Notes: a model not told the origin generated them from the sequence alone. Positions 17,496 to 28,637 are shown, numbered from the stretch's first letter. The stretch: DNA of 64,000 nt from CAUZIZ01 sp965219855 (GCA_965219855.1 CBDCOR010000026.1:310001-374000); one strand, 5' to 3'. A program made the numbers and translations.

Positions 17496-18366
17496 CAGGG
17501 ACAGCGGCTTCCTCCAGATCCACTGCTCCACCTGTCAAGAGGTGTTCGACAGCATTCTCATGGCCTACCGGCTGGGCGAAAGCTCACGAGTGCGGCTCCC
17601 TGTCATCGTCAACCTGGATGGCTTCTATCTGTCATTCACCCGGGAACCAGTGGAAATCCCCCACCAGGGAACAGTCGAGCATTTCTTGCAGCCCTTCGAT
17701 CCAGGAGATGCCGGCTTTCCGGCTGGAGCTCCCCGCAGTCAAGCGATGGCGGTCTTGGGAGGAACACCCTATTCCTATTTTCGGTATCAAAGCCATCTGG
17801 CGTCTCTCAATGGTCTTGAGGTGTACGAGGAGACGGCAGCTGCCTTTGAGCGGGAGTTTGGAAGAAGCTACCCGGCGATTGAGGCCTACCAGTGCCAGGA
17901 CGCGGAATTCGTCTTCATCATGATGGGCTCTTTTGCTACCAATGCCAAGGAGGCTGTGGATCGCCTTCGGGAAGCTGGCAGGGCGGTCGGTTTGCTGCGG
18001 CCCAGGCTCTTGAGACCCTTTCCTGCAGACGATTTTCAGCGCCTGTTGAAGGGTAAGAAGGGCGCCGCCGTGATCGATCAAAACCTGTCTCTCGGAAAAG
18101 GTGGAGTGCTCCATTCCGAGGTGTCATCGGTGCTCTACGGTAAGGCGGACGGTCCCAGGGTTTTACTCAGCTTCATCGGGGGCTTGGGTGGTCGTGAGAT
18201 CAGCTCGGAGGAGTTCCATGAAATGCTGTCCCTGACCCAAAAGGCCGCACTGGAGGGAAAGACTCCACCTCCCCGATTGCTCTATACCAGACAGGAGCTC
18301 GATGCAATGAGAAGGCTCCAGACAATCGCCGACCCACAAATGGAGCTGACACAGGTGGGGGGCTGA
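17494..18366 (+). pseudogene. Pyruvate:ferredoxin oxidoreductase alpha subunit, N-terminally deleted
   Basis: Begins abruptly at ARDSGFLQIHCSTCQEVFDS and continues LPVIVNLDGFYLSFTREPVE, the mid-domain-I region of PorA; domain II (MMGSFATNAKEAVDRLREAG, AVIDQNLSLGKGG) follows to a normal C-terminus. About 130 N-terminal residues are absent and the junction with the gamma stub is out of frame. PFOR makes acetyl-CoA from pyruvate with ferredoxin reduction in anaerobes; here the complex cannot be assembled. Confidence 0.85.
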
Positions 18367-18385
18367 GACGAGACAGGTGAGCGTA

Positions 18386-18499
18386 ATGAGCAGTATCAAA
18401 GGAGTGAAGGATCTTCCGTCTGATCATCTCCTGGCAGGGGGGACCGCGATGTGCGCCGGGTGCGGCGGCCTGGCTGCCGTCCAGGAGACGTGTGATTGA
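18386..18499 (+). pseudogene. Pyruvate:ferredoxin oxidoreductase beta subunit, 37-codon stub
   Basis: ATG 18386 starts 19 bases after the alpha stop. It reads ...HLLAGGTAMCAGCGGLAAV, the CxGCG cluster/thiamine region that opens PorB, then stops at TGA after ETCD. The rest is replaced by the start region of the next gene, so a second deletion ended the operon. Confidence 0.8.
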
Positions 18500-21309
18500 A
18501 GTATAATCAGCTAGTGGATCTACTCCTTCGCCACCTGTCTCTAACCCCTAGAATATTGAACGTGTTAGCGCTGATGCTTTGCCTCGGACTCGATCTCATT
18601 GGAGCTCAGACCGCAGACCCGAATCAGCTTCAGTTGGACAAAGAGAATCTGGTGCAGATTGAGGATCTGTCGGAGTCGTTAGCGAATGCCCTGATCGACT
18701 TCTCCCGAGCGGTTCAGCAGAAGGACCTGAAGCGGCTCGCCCGCTTTTTTCACGAGGCTGTGCAGGCCACGCCTTGGCCTGCGTCCTTGGGGACCCCCAA
18801 CAAGACGATCAAATGGGTTTCATTGAGTGCTCCCCACTCCGCTCCCAGCGCGACGTTGACGGAGGAACAGCTAGAGGAGACCTGGGAGGCATTCCTCACG
18901 CTTTTCTCGGAAATCGAGGACGCGCGTTTCAAGGTCAAAGAGGCCCGCTTCTCGGGAGAGCCGGAAAGCAGTATTGGAAAGAGCGGATTCAAGTTTTTCC
19001 TGGTGGGCCGGGATCAGAGCCGTCGGAGGCTGTGGGTCCGAGGCAGCGGCCGGATCGAGGCGCAACAAGACGGGCCCGAGAGCTGGCTGATCTCGGTTTT
19101 CAAGATCGAGAAAATTCAAGTGCTCCGCGCCGATGTCGAACTGTTTTCACAGGTCGCTCTCCCAGCTGGCGTCTCGGTGTCCCTTCCCGCTTATGGCTCA
19201 CCTGGCAATAACGATTTTGTCTACCACGGGGCCGCTGCCGGAGATGTGGACGGGGATGGTTTGATTGACGTCTTCGCCACTGGGATTGGGCGCAATTACC
19301 TCTACCGAAACCAGGGGGGCACCTTTTCCGACGAGGCGGACGATGCCGGTATCGCAGTGACTCCGTCGGGAACGGCACCTCTGTTCCTGGACGCCGATAA
19401 CGACGGAGATCTGGACCTGTTCGTAGCCGCAGTCGGGGAGCAAATGTTCTTTGAGAACCGCCTCATTCCGGATGGCAAGTTGGATTTTCGGGATATCTCT
19501 CAGGAGGCGGGTGTGGCACTGCCGGCTGTTGGTTTCAGTGCTACCGCCGCGGACGTCAACAGAGACGGATGGACTGACATCTATGTCACCTCCTACAACC
19601 GGTATGGACGTGTGATGCCGAACTCCTGGCATCGGGCCAGCAACGGAACCCCCAATCTGCTCTTCCTCAACCAAAAAGACGGCACCTTTGCCGAGTCTGC
19701 CAAAGCCTGGGGTGTCCAGGACAGACGCTGGAGTTACGCCGCCCAGTTCGCCGATGTGAATGGCGACGGTCTTCTGGACCTCTATGTCGCCAACGACTTC
19801 GGAGAGAATGCCCTTTACGTGAACCTGGGAGACCGATTTCAGGATCGGGCGGACTCATCGGGTGTCCTGGATCCTGGCAACGGCATGGGGGTCTCGTTTG
19901 GTGACTACAACAACGATGGGCATCTCGATCTGTACGTGACGAACATGTCGTCCACTGCGGGGAATCGCATTTTGGATCGTCTCTTTCCGAGAAGCACGCC
20001 GAGTCGCAGCGTTCTCAGAAAACTGGCGGCGGGAAACAGCCTGTTCGAAGGCAATTCGAAAGGCGATTTCCGGGATGTCAGCGCCTCCTTGGGCCCTTTC
20101 GGGGCAGGCTGGGCCTGGGGTGGCGTCTTCGTGGACTTCGACAGTGATGGTTGGGAGGACCTCTACTCACCCAACGGATTCATCAGTGGGAAGTCCATGA
20201 AGGACACCTGAAGCTTCTTCTGGCGCCACGTGGTGGCGTCCAGTGTGGGCCCGGAGGACCCAGGGAACCAGAGCTATCAGCAGGAGCACATGAATCTCTT
20301 GTTCCGCGAGGGGCTTTCTTTCAGCGGATTCGAGAGAGATGCGCTCTTCCTGAATCTTGAGTCTCGAGGATTCCAAGACATCTCCGGAGTGTCTGGCATC
20401 GACTCCATATCCGATGGCCGTGCGGCGGTGCTAGCCGATTTCGACAACGATGGAGATCTAGACATCTTCCTGACCGCTACCCAAGGCGAGGGGCACCTTC
20501 TCTTCAAGAACAATGTAGGACAGGCAAACAACTTCATCAGGGTTGTCCTGGAGGGAAGAGACAGTGGCAGGGACGCCTTCGGAGCGGTGGTGCGCTTGAA
20601 GACCGCCCATGGGGTTCAGACCCGGGTGTGCTCCGGAGGGAATGGCTTTCTCGCTCAGCCGGATCCGCGACTCCTCTTCGGCCTGGGACAGAAGGAGGAG
20701 GCGGAATGGATGGAGGTGCTTTGGCCTTCGGGCAGGACCCAGCGCTTCGGAAGGATCCTCTCCGGTGCGTCGCTGAAGATCGTCGAAGCATCGGAAGATT
20801 ACGCAATTCTGAAAGATCGTCCTGCGTCGCTTCCGGATCCCGTTGCTAGAGAAGATCTTGCCTGGCACAAGTTGGGGTTTAGAAGGGGCGACGACCTTCC
20901 GGTTCTTGACCTGTATTCTTTGGACAGCCCCGACCAGAAGACCCCGGTTGGCCTTCCGAAAGGAACCGCCTACTTCTTGAATCTCTGGGCCACCTGGTGC
21001 GGCCCCTGTCGTAAGGAGATGCCGGAACTCGAAAGGCTAGAGCTCCGCTTCCAGGCAAAGGGGATCCGGCTGCTCGGTATCAGCCTCGATCAGGAGGCAG
21101 AGCCGGCTTCGGTTGAAGCCTATGCGCGGGAGCTGGGTGTTTCCTATCCCTTGTACCGAATCGATGAGGCAAACATTGAGAAAGTCTTCGGCGGGGACCA
21201 GGCGTTCGTTCCCTTGTCAATTCTGGTCGATGAGAAGGGCCGAGTAGCCGATGTCTTTGAAGGTTGGAGCACGGAATCCGAAAGGAGAATCGCAAAACTC
21301 CTGGAATAG
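18496..21309 (+). pseudogene. VCBS/ASPIC repeat protein with C-terminal TlpA thioredoxin domain, internal TGA
   Basis: One frame of about 937 codons with a TGA at 20209-20211. The 5' end is uncertain (TTG 18496 or GTG 18514); a hydrophobic signal-like stretch (LNVLALMLCLGLDLIGAQ) follows. Then FG-GAP/VCBS repeats with DxDxDG calcium loops (GDVDGDGLIDVFATG, DADNDGDLDLFVA, ADVNGDGLLDLYVAN), an ASPIC/UnbV domain (about 20540-20800) and a redoxin domain with WATWCGPCRKEMPE. The last carries the CxxC of TlpA-type extracytoplasmic thiol reductases. The stop lies between repeats (KDT[stop]SFFWRHVV). Secreted or periplasmic. Fusion of ASPIC with TlpA is typical of Acidobacteria-like genomes. Confidence 0.85.
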
Positions 21310-21845
21310 TGAGCAGTGAATAGTGAGTAGTGAAAAGCAGTGAATAGCAGTGAATAGTGAACACTACTGTCCGGTTAAAAGTCAAATGATATTAAGTGGT
21401 TAGCGAAGTGACCTACTTGGCCTTGCAAGTCCCAATGCCTAAGTGGTTGAAGAATCAGGATTTGCTCGAAGGGAGTAATTCTGACAATTGGTGTCAGCTT
21501 CTGGCGTGACCGAGGGCACTGAGTGCATGGGAGCGGCGCCGCCCCTGATTCTTAAGGGGTTGACTCTCTTATCCAGGGTTCGGAAACCCTGGGCTGGAAT
21601 ACGCAATCCCGTTGGGATTGACCTCGCTTGGTCTGACGGGACCCATTTCCCATCCTTTCCGATGCCGGCGTGGAACCGACCCCTGCGAGTTGGGCAACGG
21701 CGGAAGTCCCAGTTGAAGTCGCTCCCAGTCTATTATCCTTTTAACTAATTGATTATAATCATGTTGTCACGATATCTGAATAGTTCAACCGGACAGCAGT
21801 GAATAGTGAGCAGTGAGCAGTGAGTAGTGAGTAGTGAGTAGTGAG
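21303..21845 (+). repeat. Degenerate AGTGAGT/AGTGAAT tandem tract, split by an insertion
   Basis: Short direct repeats of AGTGA(A/G)TAG type at 21309-21362 continue at 21801-21845; the 438-bp element sits inside the tract. Confidence 0.8.
21363..21800. mobile_element. 438-bp non-coding element with 14-bp inverted ends
   Basis: Ends ACTACTGTCCGGTT and complement of ACTGCTGTCCGGTT (13/14 match). No transposase; probably a MITE or IS remnant. The direct duplication cannot be measured because the flanks are tandem repeats. Confidence 0.6.
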
Positions 21846-22016
21846 CATTTCCTCGCTAGCCCAGTCCGACAGAGCCGCGAGCGACTTGACCTGTCAGCAA
21901 TATGAGGCCACGTTCCGCGGAGCGACCGGTCAGCAGCACAATCTTCCCCGCACTCAGCCAAAGTTTCCACCTGAATGGGCGAGTGCGACCTGGACCCAAA
22001 CTGCCGCAAGCTGGAT

Positions 22017-22790
22017 CTATTTCCAGGTCACCTCCATTGCGAAGAAGTGATCGAAGACCTTGCGGGCGGGGTTGTTCCGCTCGTTTCTTTCCGGACTTCT
22101 GATGTAGAAGTCCAGCTGTTGGGCCGCGGGGTCGACTTCTCCGGCTGGGCTCTTCTTGTCGAGAATGGGATAATCGATCTTGAGCGTCTCCCGATCCCGC
22201 ATTCCCTGGGTCACCATGAAGTGCATCTGATAGTCCTGGTAGAGGGCCTCTCCGTTGAGGGTAGCCCGGCCGTATCCCCAACCCGCCACATAGAGGAAGG
22301 ACTTGGGCCAGTTGGAGTCGCCGCAACCCGAATCACCGTGCTCGAAGATGTAGGCCGCAATGCCCCCATCCTGACAGGGGCTGAATTCATGGAAACGCTG
22401 GATTTCGAGAAGCAGTTCCCCTTCCGGAAGCTGCAGCCGAGCCACAAAGCTTCCGCTATTCTCGACCTCGTTCACATCGATCTGGACGCTGCCTTCCAGC
22501 GGTCGAACATTCTTCGCGTCATTTCCCATGTGGTCCCAACCGGGAGGATCTTCCAAGGTCCCGACCTGGTAGATCCGGCCAGCCTCCAGGATGAAGCGAC
22601 CGGAGTAGCGGTCGTGCTGTTCAGGAGAGTAGATAGACATCTCGGTCCCTGGCTGCGACCTGGGTCCCGCCCCCTCGGGCTCCGCTTCCGGTCTCTCCCG
22701 CGGGGTCTCTTGACACGCCGGGACAGCGATGACAAGGGCCAAGAGCCAAAGATAGCTGACGATCCACCTCGTACGGCAAGCATTCATCAT
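22017..22790 (-). CDS. Unknown lipoprotein
   Basis: 257 residues; the N-terminus has a Lys/Arg start, hydrophobic core and lipobox-like VIAVPAC (Cys about 26), then a Pro/Glu-rich linker and a beta-rich domain with several Trp/Tyr and a DSGCGDSNW Cys pair. The start ATGATG overlaps the end of the preceding gene (GGAGGTGAATGATG), so it is translationally coupled to the cupredoxin-like lipoprotein. Family unknown. Confidence 0.7.
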   Translation of the reverse strand: MMNACRTRWIVSYLWLLALVIAVPACQETPRERPEAEPEGAGPRSQPGTEMSIYSPEQHDRYSGRFILEAGRIYQVGTLEDPPGWDHMGNDAKNVRPLEGSVQIDVNEVENSGSFVARLQLPEGELLLEIQRFHEFSPCQDGGIAAYIFEHGDSGCGDSNWPKSFLYVAGWGYGRATLNGEALYQDYQMHFMVTQGMRDRETLKIDYPILDKKSPAGEVDPAAQQLDFYIRSPERNERNNPARKVFDHFFAMEVTWK

Positions 22791-23546
22791 TCACCTCCCT
22801 GTTGAGTGCACGTTCTCACCATAAACTACATGCAAACTAGAGACCTCACCGGCCCGGAACCTTACCGGAAGCTCCTGCCTGCCCAGCACCTCGTGCCAGG
22901 CACTCAGGGAATAGCTGCCTGCAGGAACGTTCTCGATCCTGAAGCTCCCATCCTCAGCCGAGACAGCATGGTAGGGATGATCCTCTACCCAGAGGTAGGA
23001 CCTCATCCAGCCATGCACATCGCAGCGTACCACCAATCGCCCTGGCCGGCTCAGAGTCCTGATGACCTTGGATTGTCCAGGACCCAGGCCCACGTTGACG
23101 TTGAACAGCCCGTACACATGGACCGAATGGAAGAACCGGTCGCTGTTGGTGGCTTCTAGAATGCTTCCGGTTGTCAGGACGGCCACGTGAGGATCGAACC
23201 TGCAACTGGCGTTGTCCAGGACCAGGCGAGAGGGCGCTGGACGGGACTCCTCGGCCATTGGAACCTCCGCCAGAGAGACGACGACATTCTGAATGCTCCC
23301 ATCCTCGGCAGAGATGAGAACGTCCTCGAGGGTGTGGGACGGTCCACAGTGCTCGGGGTCCGTCGTGTTCCGTATTCTGGTGGGCTTGGGAATCTCCGAG
23401 CCCTGGTAGACCACCCGCCCTTCCAGTGCTGATTCTTGTCCTGCCGGTAGCTGTCCGACGTCTTCCACCGGGCCTCGACTCTCAGGGGATGGACCACTGC
23501 AGGCAGTGGCCAGGAAGAAGGCCAGAAGGCTGTGTCGGCGACTCAT
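22791..23546 (-). CDS. Cupredoxin-like lipoprotein
   Basis: 251 residues from ATG 23546 (MSRRHSLLAFFLATACSG: twin-Arg-like start with a lipobox Cys near 17). The middle has features of a copper-site beta barrel: HSVHVYG, then VRCDVHGWMRSYLWV, i.e. His...Cys...His...Met in the order of a plastocyanin-type site. The C-terminus (SFRIENVPAGSYSLSAWHE) is a carboxypeptidase-regulatory-like sandwich. Periplasmic or outer-membrane face. Coupled to the following lipoprotein, hinting at a redox or metal-handling pair (inference). Confidence 0.7.
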   Translation of the reverse strand: MSRRHSLLAFFLATACSGPSPESRGPVEDVGQLPAGQESALEGRVVYQGSEIPKPTRIRNTTDPEHCGPSHTLEDVLISAEDGSIQNVVVSLAEVPMAEESRPAPSRLVLDNASCRFDPHVAVLTTGSILEATNSDRFFHSVHVYGLFNVNVGLGPGQSKVIRTLSRPGRLVVRCDVHGWMRSYLWVEDHPYHAVSAEDGSFRIENVPAGSYSLSAWHEVLGRQELPVRFRAGEVSSLHVVYGENVHSTGR

Positions 23547-23832
23547 GTCGTGACCCAAACTACTCCGTCGGAGGCAATGATGTACAGCATGGCGCTCCTT
23601 AGCATGCTATTTCGGAATCGATCATCTAGTACGACGAAGGCCAGCGGTGTAGTCGAATTCGATTCGACATCTTTCGAACCCCTCGGCTTGGAGCCGAGGG
23701 TCGGCGTCAGTCAGGGGCAAAAAAGTAAAAGCTCGTCTTGAGAAGCCTTGGTTCGATAACCTAGGAGGATCAAGATGAGCAAGAGGTATCTGGTCCGGCT
23801 CACTCGATAGAAGCGGCAACAGACCCGTAGGA
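23547..23832. other. Divergent intergenic region
   Basis: 286 bases between two divergent genes; no RNA, repeat or consensus promoter recognised. Confidence 0.4.
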
Positions 23833-26603
23833 ATGTCATTCATGCTTTCTCCGCTCACCCGTCTGTTCAGTGCGCAACCGGGAGATCTGCGTCGCGCCTT
23901 GCCCCTGTTCTTCTACCTGTTCTCGATCATCGCCGCCCTGGTAATGGGGAAGGTGGCCCGGGATGCCCTCTTTCTGGACCGTTTCCAGGCCCTACAATTG
24001 CCCTATGTGGATATGGCCATTGCCCTGGTCATCGGTCTGGTGGTGGCGTTGTACATTCGACTGGGACGCCAGGTCAGCATGACTGGTCTATTGGTCGGCA
24101 GTCTGCTGTTTTTTGCTCTCAACGCTCTGGGCTTCTGGTGGTTGGCGCGATGGCATCAGCCGGCCTGGCTATATCCTGTTCTTTACATCTGGGTGGGCAT
24201 TCTCGGGGTACTGGCCCCATCTCAGGCATGGACCCTCGCCAATTACGTACTGACCACCCGAGCAGCCAAGCGTTTGTTCGGTTTGATCGGCAGCGGTGCC
24301 ATCCTGGGTGGCATCTTCGGTGGGTTCTTTTCCAACACCCTGGCAAAACGTTTCGGCACCGAAGGCCTGTTAATGGTCATGGCCGTGTGCTTCCTGGCTT
24401 GTGCCAGTCTGGTGCACCTGATTTGGCGACAACGGGAAGAGATTGTGTCCGGTCCGGCGGATCAGGACCCGGCCAGGTACCGAAATGGTCCTCGCAACCT
24501 GGGGCAGAGTCTTCGCGTGGTGCTGGAATCACCTCACCTCCGAGCCATCGCCCTGGTAATCCTCCTGGGTTCGGTGGTGACCACCATCGCCGCCTGGCAA
24601 TTCAAGGCCCTGGCCAGCCAGTTCATCCTGCAAAAAGATGAGCTGGCAGCCTTCTTTGGAGCTTTTTACGGATACACCGGTACTCTGGCCCTGCTGGTGC
24701 AGCTGGTGCTGACCTCTTGGATGCTGCGCCGCCTCGGCCTGGTCGTGGCCCTTTCCATCTTGCCGTGGCCCTTCTGGTCGGCTCTTTCGGACTGCTGATC
24801 GGGGGCACGCTGGGTATGGTGATCTGGCTCAAGGGTAGCGACAATGTACTACGCTATTCCATCGATAAATCCTCGGTGGAGTTGCTCTATCTGCCGGTCT
24901 CTTCTCGCCAGAAGGTGGCGGTCAAATCGTTCATCGACACCGTGTTGCTACGACTGGGGGACGGCCTGGGGGGCGTCGCTGTTCTGATCTTCGCTGCCTG
25001 GCTGCATTTTTCTGTCCCACAGCTCAGCGTCGTCAGCCTTCTCTTGCTGGTTGCCTGGCTGCTGGCGGCCTGGGTGGCCCGGCGCCAGTATGTGGCTACA
25101 CTGAGCGAAAGCATCCAGAAACATCGGCTCGATGCCGAGCAGGCCGTCGCACCGGTCCTGGATCGATCGACCCAGGCAATCCTGGTGGATTCATTACAGC
25201 GTGGGGAAGTCACGGAGATCCTCTACGCCCTGGATCTGTTCGAAACGGCCCACGAGCGGACCTCCCACCCCGCCGTACGTGATCTGATCCGCCATCCGTC
25301 GGCCCAGGTGCGACGCCGGGCCATAGCCATCCTCAACTTTGCGGGTGATGGCAAGCCTTTGCCGCAAATCGAGCGGATGGTCGAGGATGAAGATCTGGAG
25401 GTGCGTACCGAAGCTCTCTTGTACCTGGCGCACCACGCCCACATCGATCCCCTGGAGGTCATCCGTGAACTGGGTGATCTGGCTGATTTTTCGGTTCGTT
25501 CCGGGATGGTGGCTTTCCTGGCGCGCCCCGGACAGAATCAGAATGTGGAGGCAGCGCAAACCCTGCTCGAGGCGATGGTGGGGGAGGAGGGTGCCGAAGG
25601 CCAGCGTACCCGGCTAGAAGCTGCCCGTCTCATCGGGGTGCTTCCTGACCATTTCGAATCGCACTTACAGGTCTTGTTACAAGATCCTGCACCCGAAGTA
25701 GCCGGTCAGGCCATCCGAGCCGTCGGCGAGCTGCGAAAACAGACGTACATTCCGCAGCTGCTGGACTTCCTGGGGGACCCACAACGGGCTGCTGCCGCCA
25801 GGGTAACCCTGGCACGATTTGGCGACGTCGCCGTGGACCCGTTGCGCAACCAGCTGCTTGATCCCACCTTGGCCCTGGCTCAACGCTGTGAGATTCCGGC
25901 CTTATTGCTGCGAATCGGGACGCCAGCGGCCCAGCGCGTGCTGGTCGACAGTCTGCTGGAAGGCAACCCCCAGCTGAGGCATGAGCTGATCGTCAGTCTG
26001 AACAAGCTGCGCCGCCAACACCCCGGGCTGGCTCTGGACCCCCAGATAGTCGAGACCGTATTGGTGGCCGAAATCATGGGCCATTACCGCTCTCACCAGA
26101 TCTTGAGCCGTTTGAACCGGACCGCTGTCGATCCTGAGACAGTACGGCCAGCGCTCCAGACATCGATGGGACAGGAAATGGAACGGATCTTTCGTCTTCT
26201 CAGTCTGCTTTACCCCCCACACGACATTCACAGCGCCTACGTGGGGGCCCAGTCGGAGAAACCCAGGGTCCGCGACAACGCTTTGGAGCTGCTGGACAAC
26301 ATTCTCAAACCGCAGATGCGCGCCCTGTTGGTCCCCTTGCTGGACCAGCAGGTCGATGGAGAGGAGCGTCTCCGATTGGCCGACCGGTTGCTGGGCACGC
26401 AGGTTGAAACACCCGAGCAGGCGCTGCTGACCCTCCTTCATACCGAGGATCCCTGGCTCATGTCGTGTGCCGCCTACACCATCGGCACTTTGGGGCTGAC
26501 GTCTCTGGAGCCCGAATTGGACGCCTCTCTCGAACACACCGATCCCCTGCTTCGGGAAACCGTCCGCCAGGCCAAGTTGCGTCTGGCCGAGTGCCTTGAT
26601 TAG
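23833..26603 (+). pseudogene. MFS/nucleotide-carrier-like membrane protein fused to HEAT repeats, frameshifted
   Basis: The 5' part (23833 to about 24766) has at least seven membrane segments, with an LGSVVTTIAAWQFKALASQ loop like that of ATP/ADP-translocase-type carriers. At about 24766 one base is missing: ALSILP continues as VALLVGSFGLLIGG only in the next frame, which then encodes more membrane segments and about 480 residues of HEAT-type helical repeats to 26603. With one base restored the protein is about 920 residues. It may be a broken gene or a sequencing error; the downstream half is otherwise flawless. Function unknown. Confidence 0.8.
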
Positions 26604-26998
26604 GCCTGTCCGGTCCAATCTTGATCCTGAAAGGGTGCGATGAGCCGCAGTGGCTCGAACTAAGTCAACCATGGTAGACAAACGGTGAGGCGTTTGAAAG
26701 GAGGGAAATAGAGGGATAAGAGAAGCAAGACGCCGAAGCCTACCTGTGCGAGTCCACGCTGGTACAGAACTTCCTGCTCGAACTCCGCAACTAACCAGCG
26801 GAGGTAGGCAGCCAGGGCGCTCCCAACGGCAGGTCCGGAAGAAGGGATCGTCACGAAGGGGCCAGGCAGGAAGACTTCGGGAGACGGCACTTCGGCCTAG
26901 AGCAAAGCGCCAACGACCGCCCTTGAGCGAAGCGTCGGCGAGGTTCCCTGACCTCGTCTTCAGAGAGAACATGTGGTTATCTCTCTGGAACTGCTTTG
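26604..26998. other. Intergenic, ends in a perfect 8-bp hairpin
   Basis: No convincing gene. At 26961-26987 CAGAGAGA and TCTCTCTG pair around an 11-base loop, just upstream of the presumed intron start. Confidence 0.4.
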
Positions 26999-26999
26999 G

Positions 27000-27371
27000 G
27001 TGATACCTGTCGCCGCCTGAGGAAAATGGTTCGAGTCATGACCGGTGAAGGTCCCCCACCGTCCCACGTTGGGTGAGTCCGCGCTATAAGCCCTCGGCGA
27101 AAGGCGACGGATGATGCGGTGCTGTGGAGAAGGCCTCCTGAGCCGCCTCCGCTTTAGGGATTGCCGCAGAGCCGGAGTACTCCAGTTTCGACTGGAGGAA
27201 AGGTAAAACCGAAGACGAGCTGAGGAAGGATCTGAGCTCTGGGTAGTTAGCGTCCCGGCCGTGGCCTCCAAAATGGGCCGGCCCGTGCTCTTGCCCGGGT
27301 CAAACCGAGAAAACAGACACCTAGGTGCCTGGCTAAGAAACACCCGATAGATCCCCGATCCGTCTCACCTG
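27000..27371 (+). ncRNA. Putative 5' RNA domains of a group II intron
   Basis: About 370 structured, G-rich non-coding bases between a hairpin and the reverse transcriptase gene, starting GTGATACC. Group IIC introns insert after hairpins and start GTGYG, so the position fits. No 34-base domain V was found after the gene, so the intron may be truncated or of another type. Confidence 0.35.
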
Positions 27372-28637
27372 ATGATGCAACCTAACAGGAACACCATGGT
27401 GAAGAGCAGAAAGGAGCACTCGCTGACCGGTCGCATTACGATCGAGCTCATGCGGGCCGCTTTCAAGAAAGTCAAGCGCAACCGAGGTGCCGCTGGAGTG
27501 GACAAGGTCAGCGTCGGGAGGTTCGAGGCTAACCTCGAACCAAACCTTCTCGCCCTGATGAAAGTTCTCAAATCAGGGGCGTTTCGGCCCGATCCGCTGC
27601 TCCGCGTCCGGATCTCCAAAGGCCCTCGCACGAAGAAGACCCGGCCGCTCGGGATCCCCGTGGTCCGCGATCGCGTGGCCCAGGAGGTTCTGCGGCGGCT
27701 GCTGGAACCTATCTTCGAGCCGCTCTTTCAGGACGCCTCCTTCGGGTTTCGTCCTAAACGCAACTGTCATCAGGCGATCCAGTGGCTGTTGTCCCTTCAC
27801 GACGCCGGCTACCTTTGGGTACTCGACGCCGATGTGGAAGGTTTTTTTGACCACATTCCACAGAACGTCATTATGCAGTTGGTGGCCGACAAGGTTGCCG
27901 ACGGCAATATCCTTCGCCTTCTCCAACGATTTCTCACTGCCGGGGTCATGGACGACGGAGTCTTCAAGCCGACCACGGTCGGCACGCCACAGGGAGGAGT
28001 CATTTCCCCACTGCTGGCTAACATCGTCCTCAACCAATTGGACTGGGCCTTGCACCGGGCGGGTTTTCAATTCGCCCGCTATGCTGACGACTTCGTCGTC
28101 TTGACCCGGTCCCAACAGCAGGCGCAAGAGGCTATGGAACTCGTCCAGCAAGTGCTGGAAACCCCACTTCAGCTACGGCTGAGTCCGGAGAAAACCCGGA
28201 TCATGACGTTCGGAAAAGGCTATGAATTTCTTGGCTTTTTCCTCTCGTCCCGTTCCCGGCGCATGCGCGACAAGTCCCAGCAGAAATTCAAGGATAAGGT
28301 GCGGGAATTAACCGTCCGCTGCCATAACCTCGATGCCGAGGCAATCCTGAAATTGAACCGAGTGATCAGGGGGACAGCACAGTACTTCACCCCCGAGTTT
28401 GCGACCAATCGTTGGCTCTTCCAAAAGCTCGACTCCTGGGTCCGAATGCGACTCCGGAGCATGAAGCTTAAACGGAAGAACTACAACGACAACCGCAAAC
28501 TCCGGGTGGGGTTCTTCTGCCGAAAGCTCGGCTTGCTTTCCCTGGAAAGCTTCTGTCTCTGTCGCAACACCTACGGTCAAGTATGTTACGTCGTTCCCCG
28601 AAATGGGGCAACGTCTTTGGGGTCGCCCGGTGAGTGA
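27372..28637 (+). CDS. ltrA: Group II intron-type reverse transcriptase/maturase
   Basis: 421 residues from ATG 27372. RT blocks in order: LGIPVVRDRVAQEVLRRLLEP (RT1-2), FGFRPKRNCHQAI (RT2a), LDADVEGFFDHI (RT3), TPQGGVISPLLANIVLNQLD (RT4), FARYADDFVVL (RT5 with catalytic YADD), then LSPEKTRIMTFGKGYEFLGF (RT6-7) and a thumb/maturase-like X domain. No HNH endonuclease. Complete. Short length without endonuclease is typical of bacterial class C introns. Confidence 0.88.
   Translation: MMQPNRNTMVKSRKEHSLTGRITIELMRAAFKKVKRNRGAAGVDKVSVGRFEANLEPNLLALMKVLKSGAFRPDPLLRVRISKGPRTKKTRPLGIPVVRDRVAQEVLRRLLEPIFEPLFQDASFGFRPKRNCHQAIQWLLSLHDAGYLWVLDADVEGFFDHIPQNVIMQLVADKVADGNILRLLQRFLTAGVMDDGVFKPTTVGTPQGGVISPLLANIVLNQLDWALHRAGFQFARYADDFVVLTRSQQQAQEAMELVQQVLETPLQLRLSPEKTRIMTFGKGYEFLGFFLSSRSRRMRDKSQQKFKDKVRELTVRCHNLDAEAILKLNRVIRGTAQYFTPEFATNRWLFQKLDSWVRMRLRSMKLKRKNYNDNRKLRVGFFCRKLGLLSLESFCLCRNTYGQVCYVVPRNGATSLGSPGE

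Noticed and set aside
21303..21845. CRISPR-like repeat array
   Set aside because: Repeats are 7-13 bases and directly adjacent with no unique spacers; no cas genes.
26660..26890. 76-codon minus-strand frame with a hydrophobic stretch
   Set aside because: No ribosome site, no family resemblance, overlaps the repeat-like spacer before the intron.
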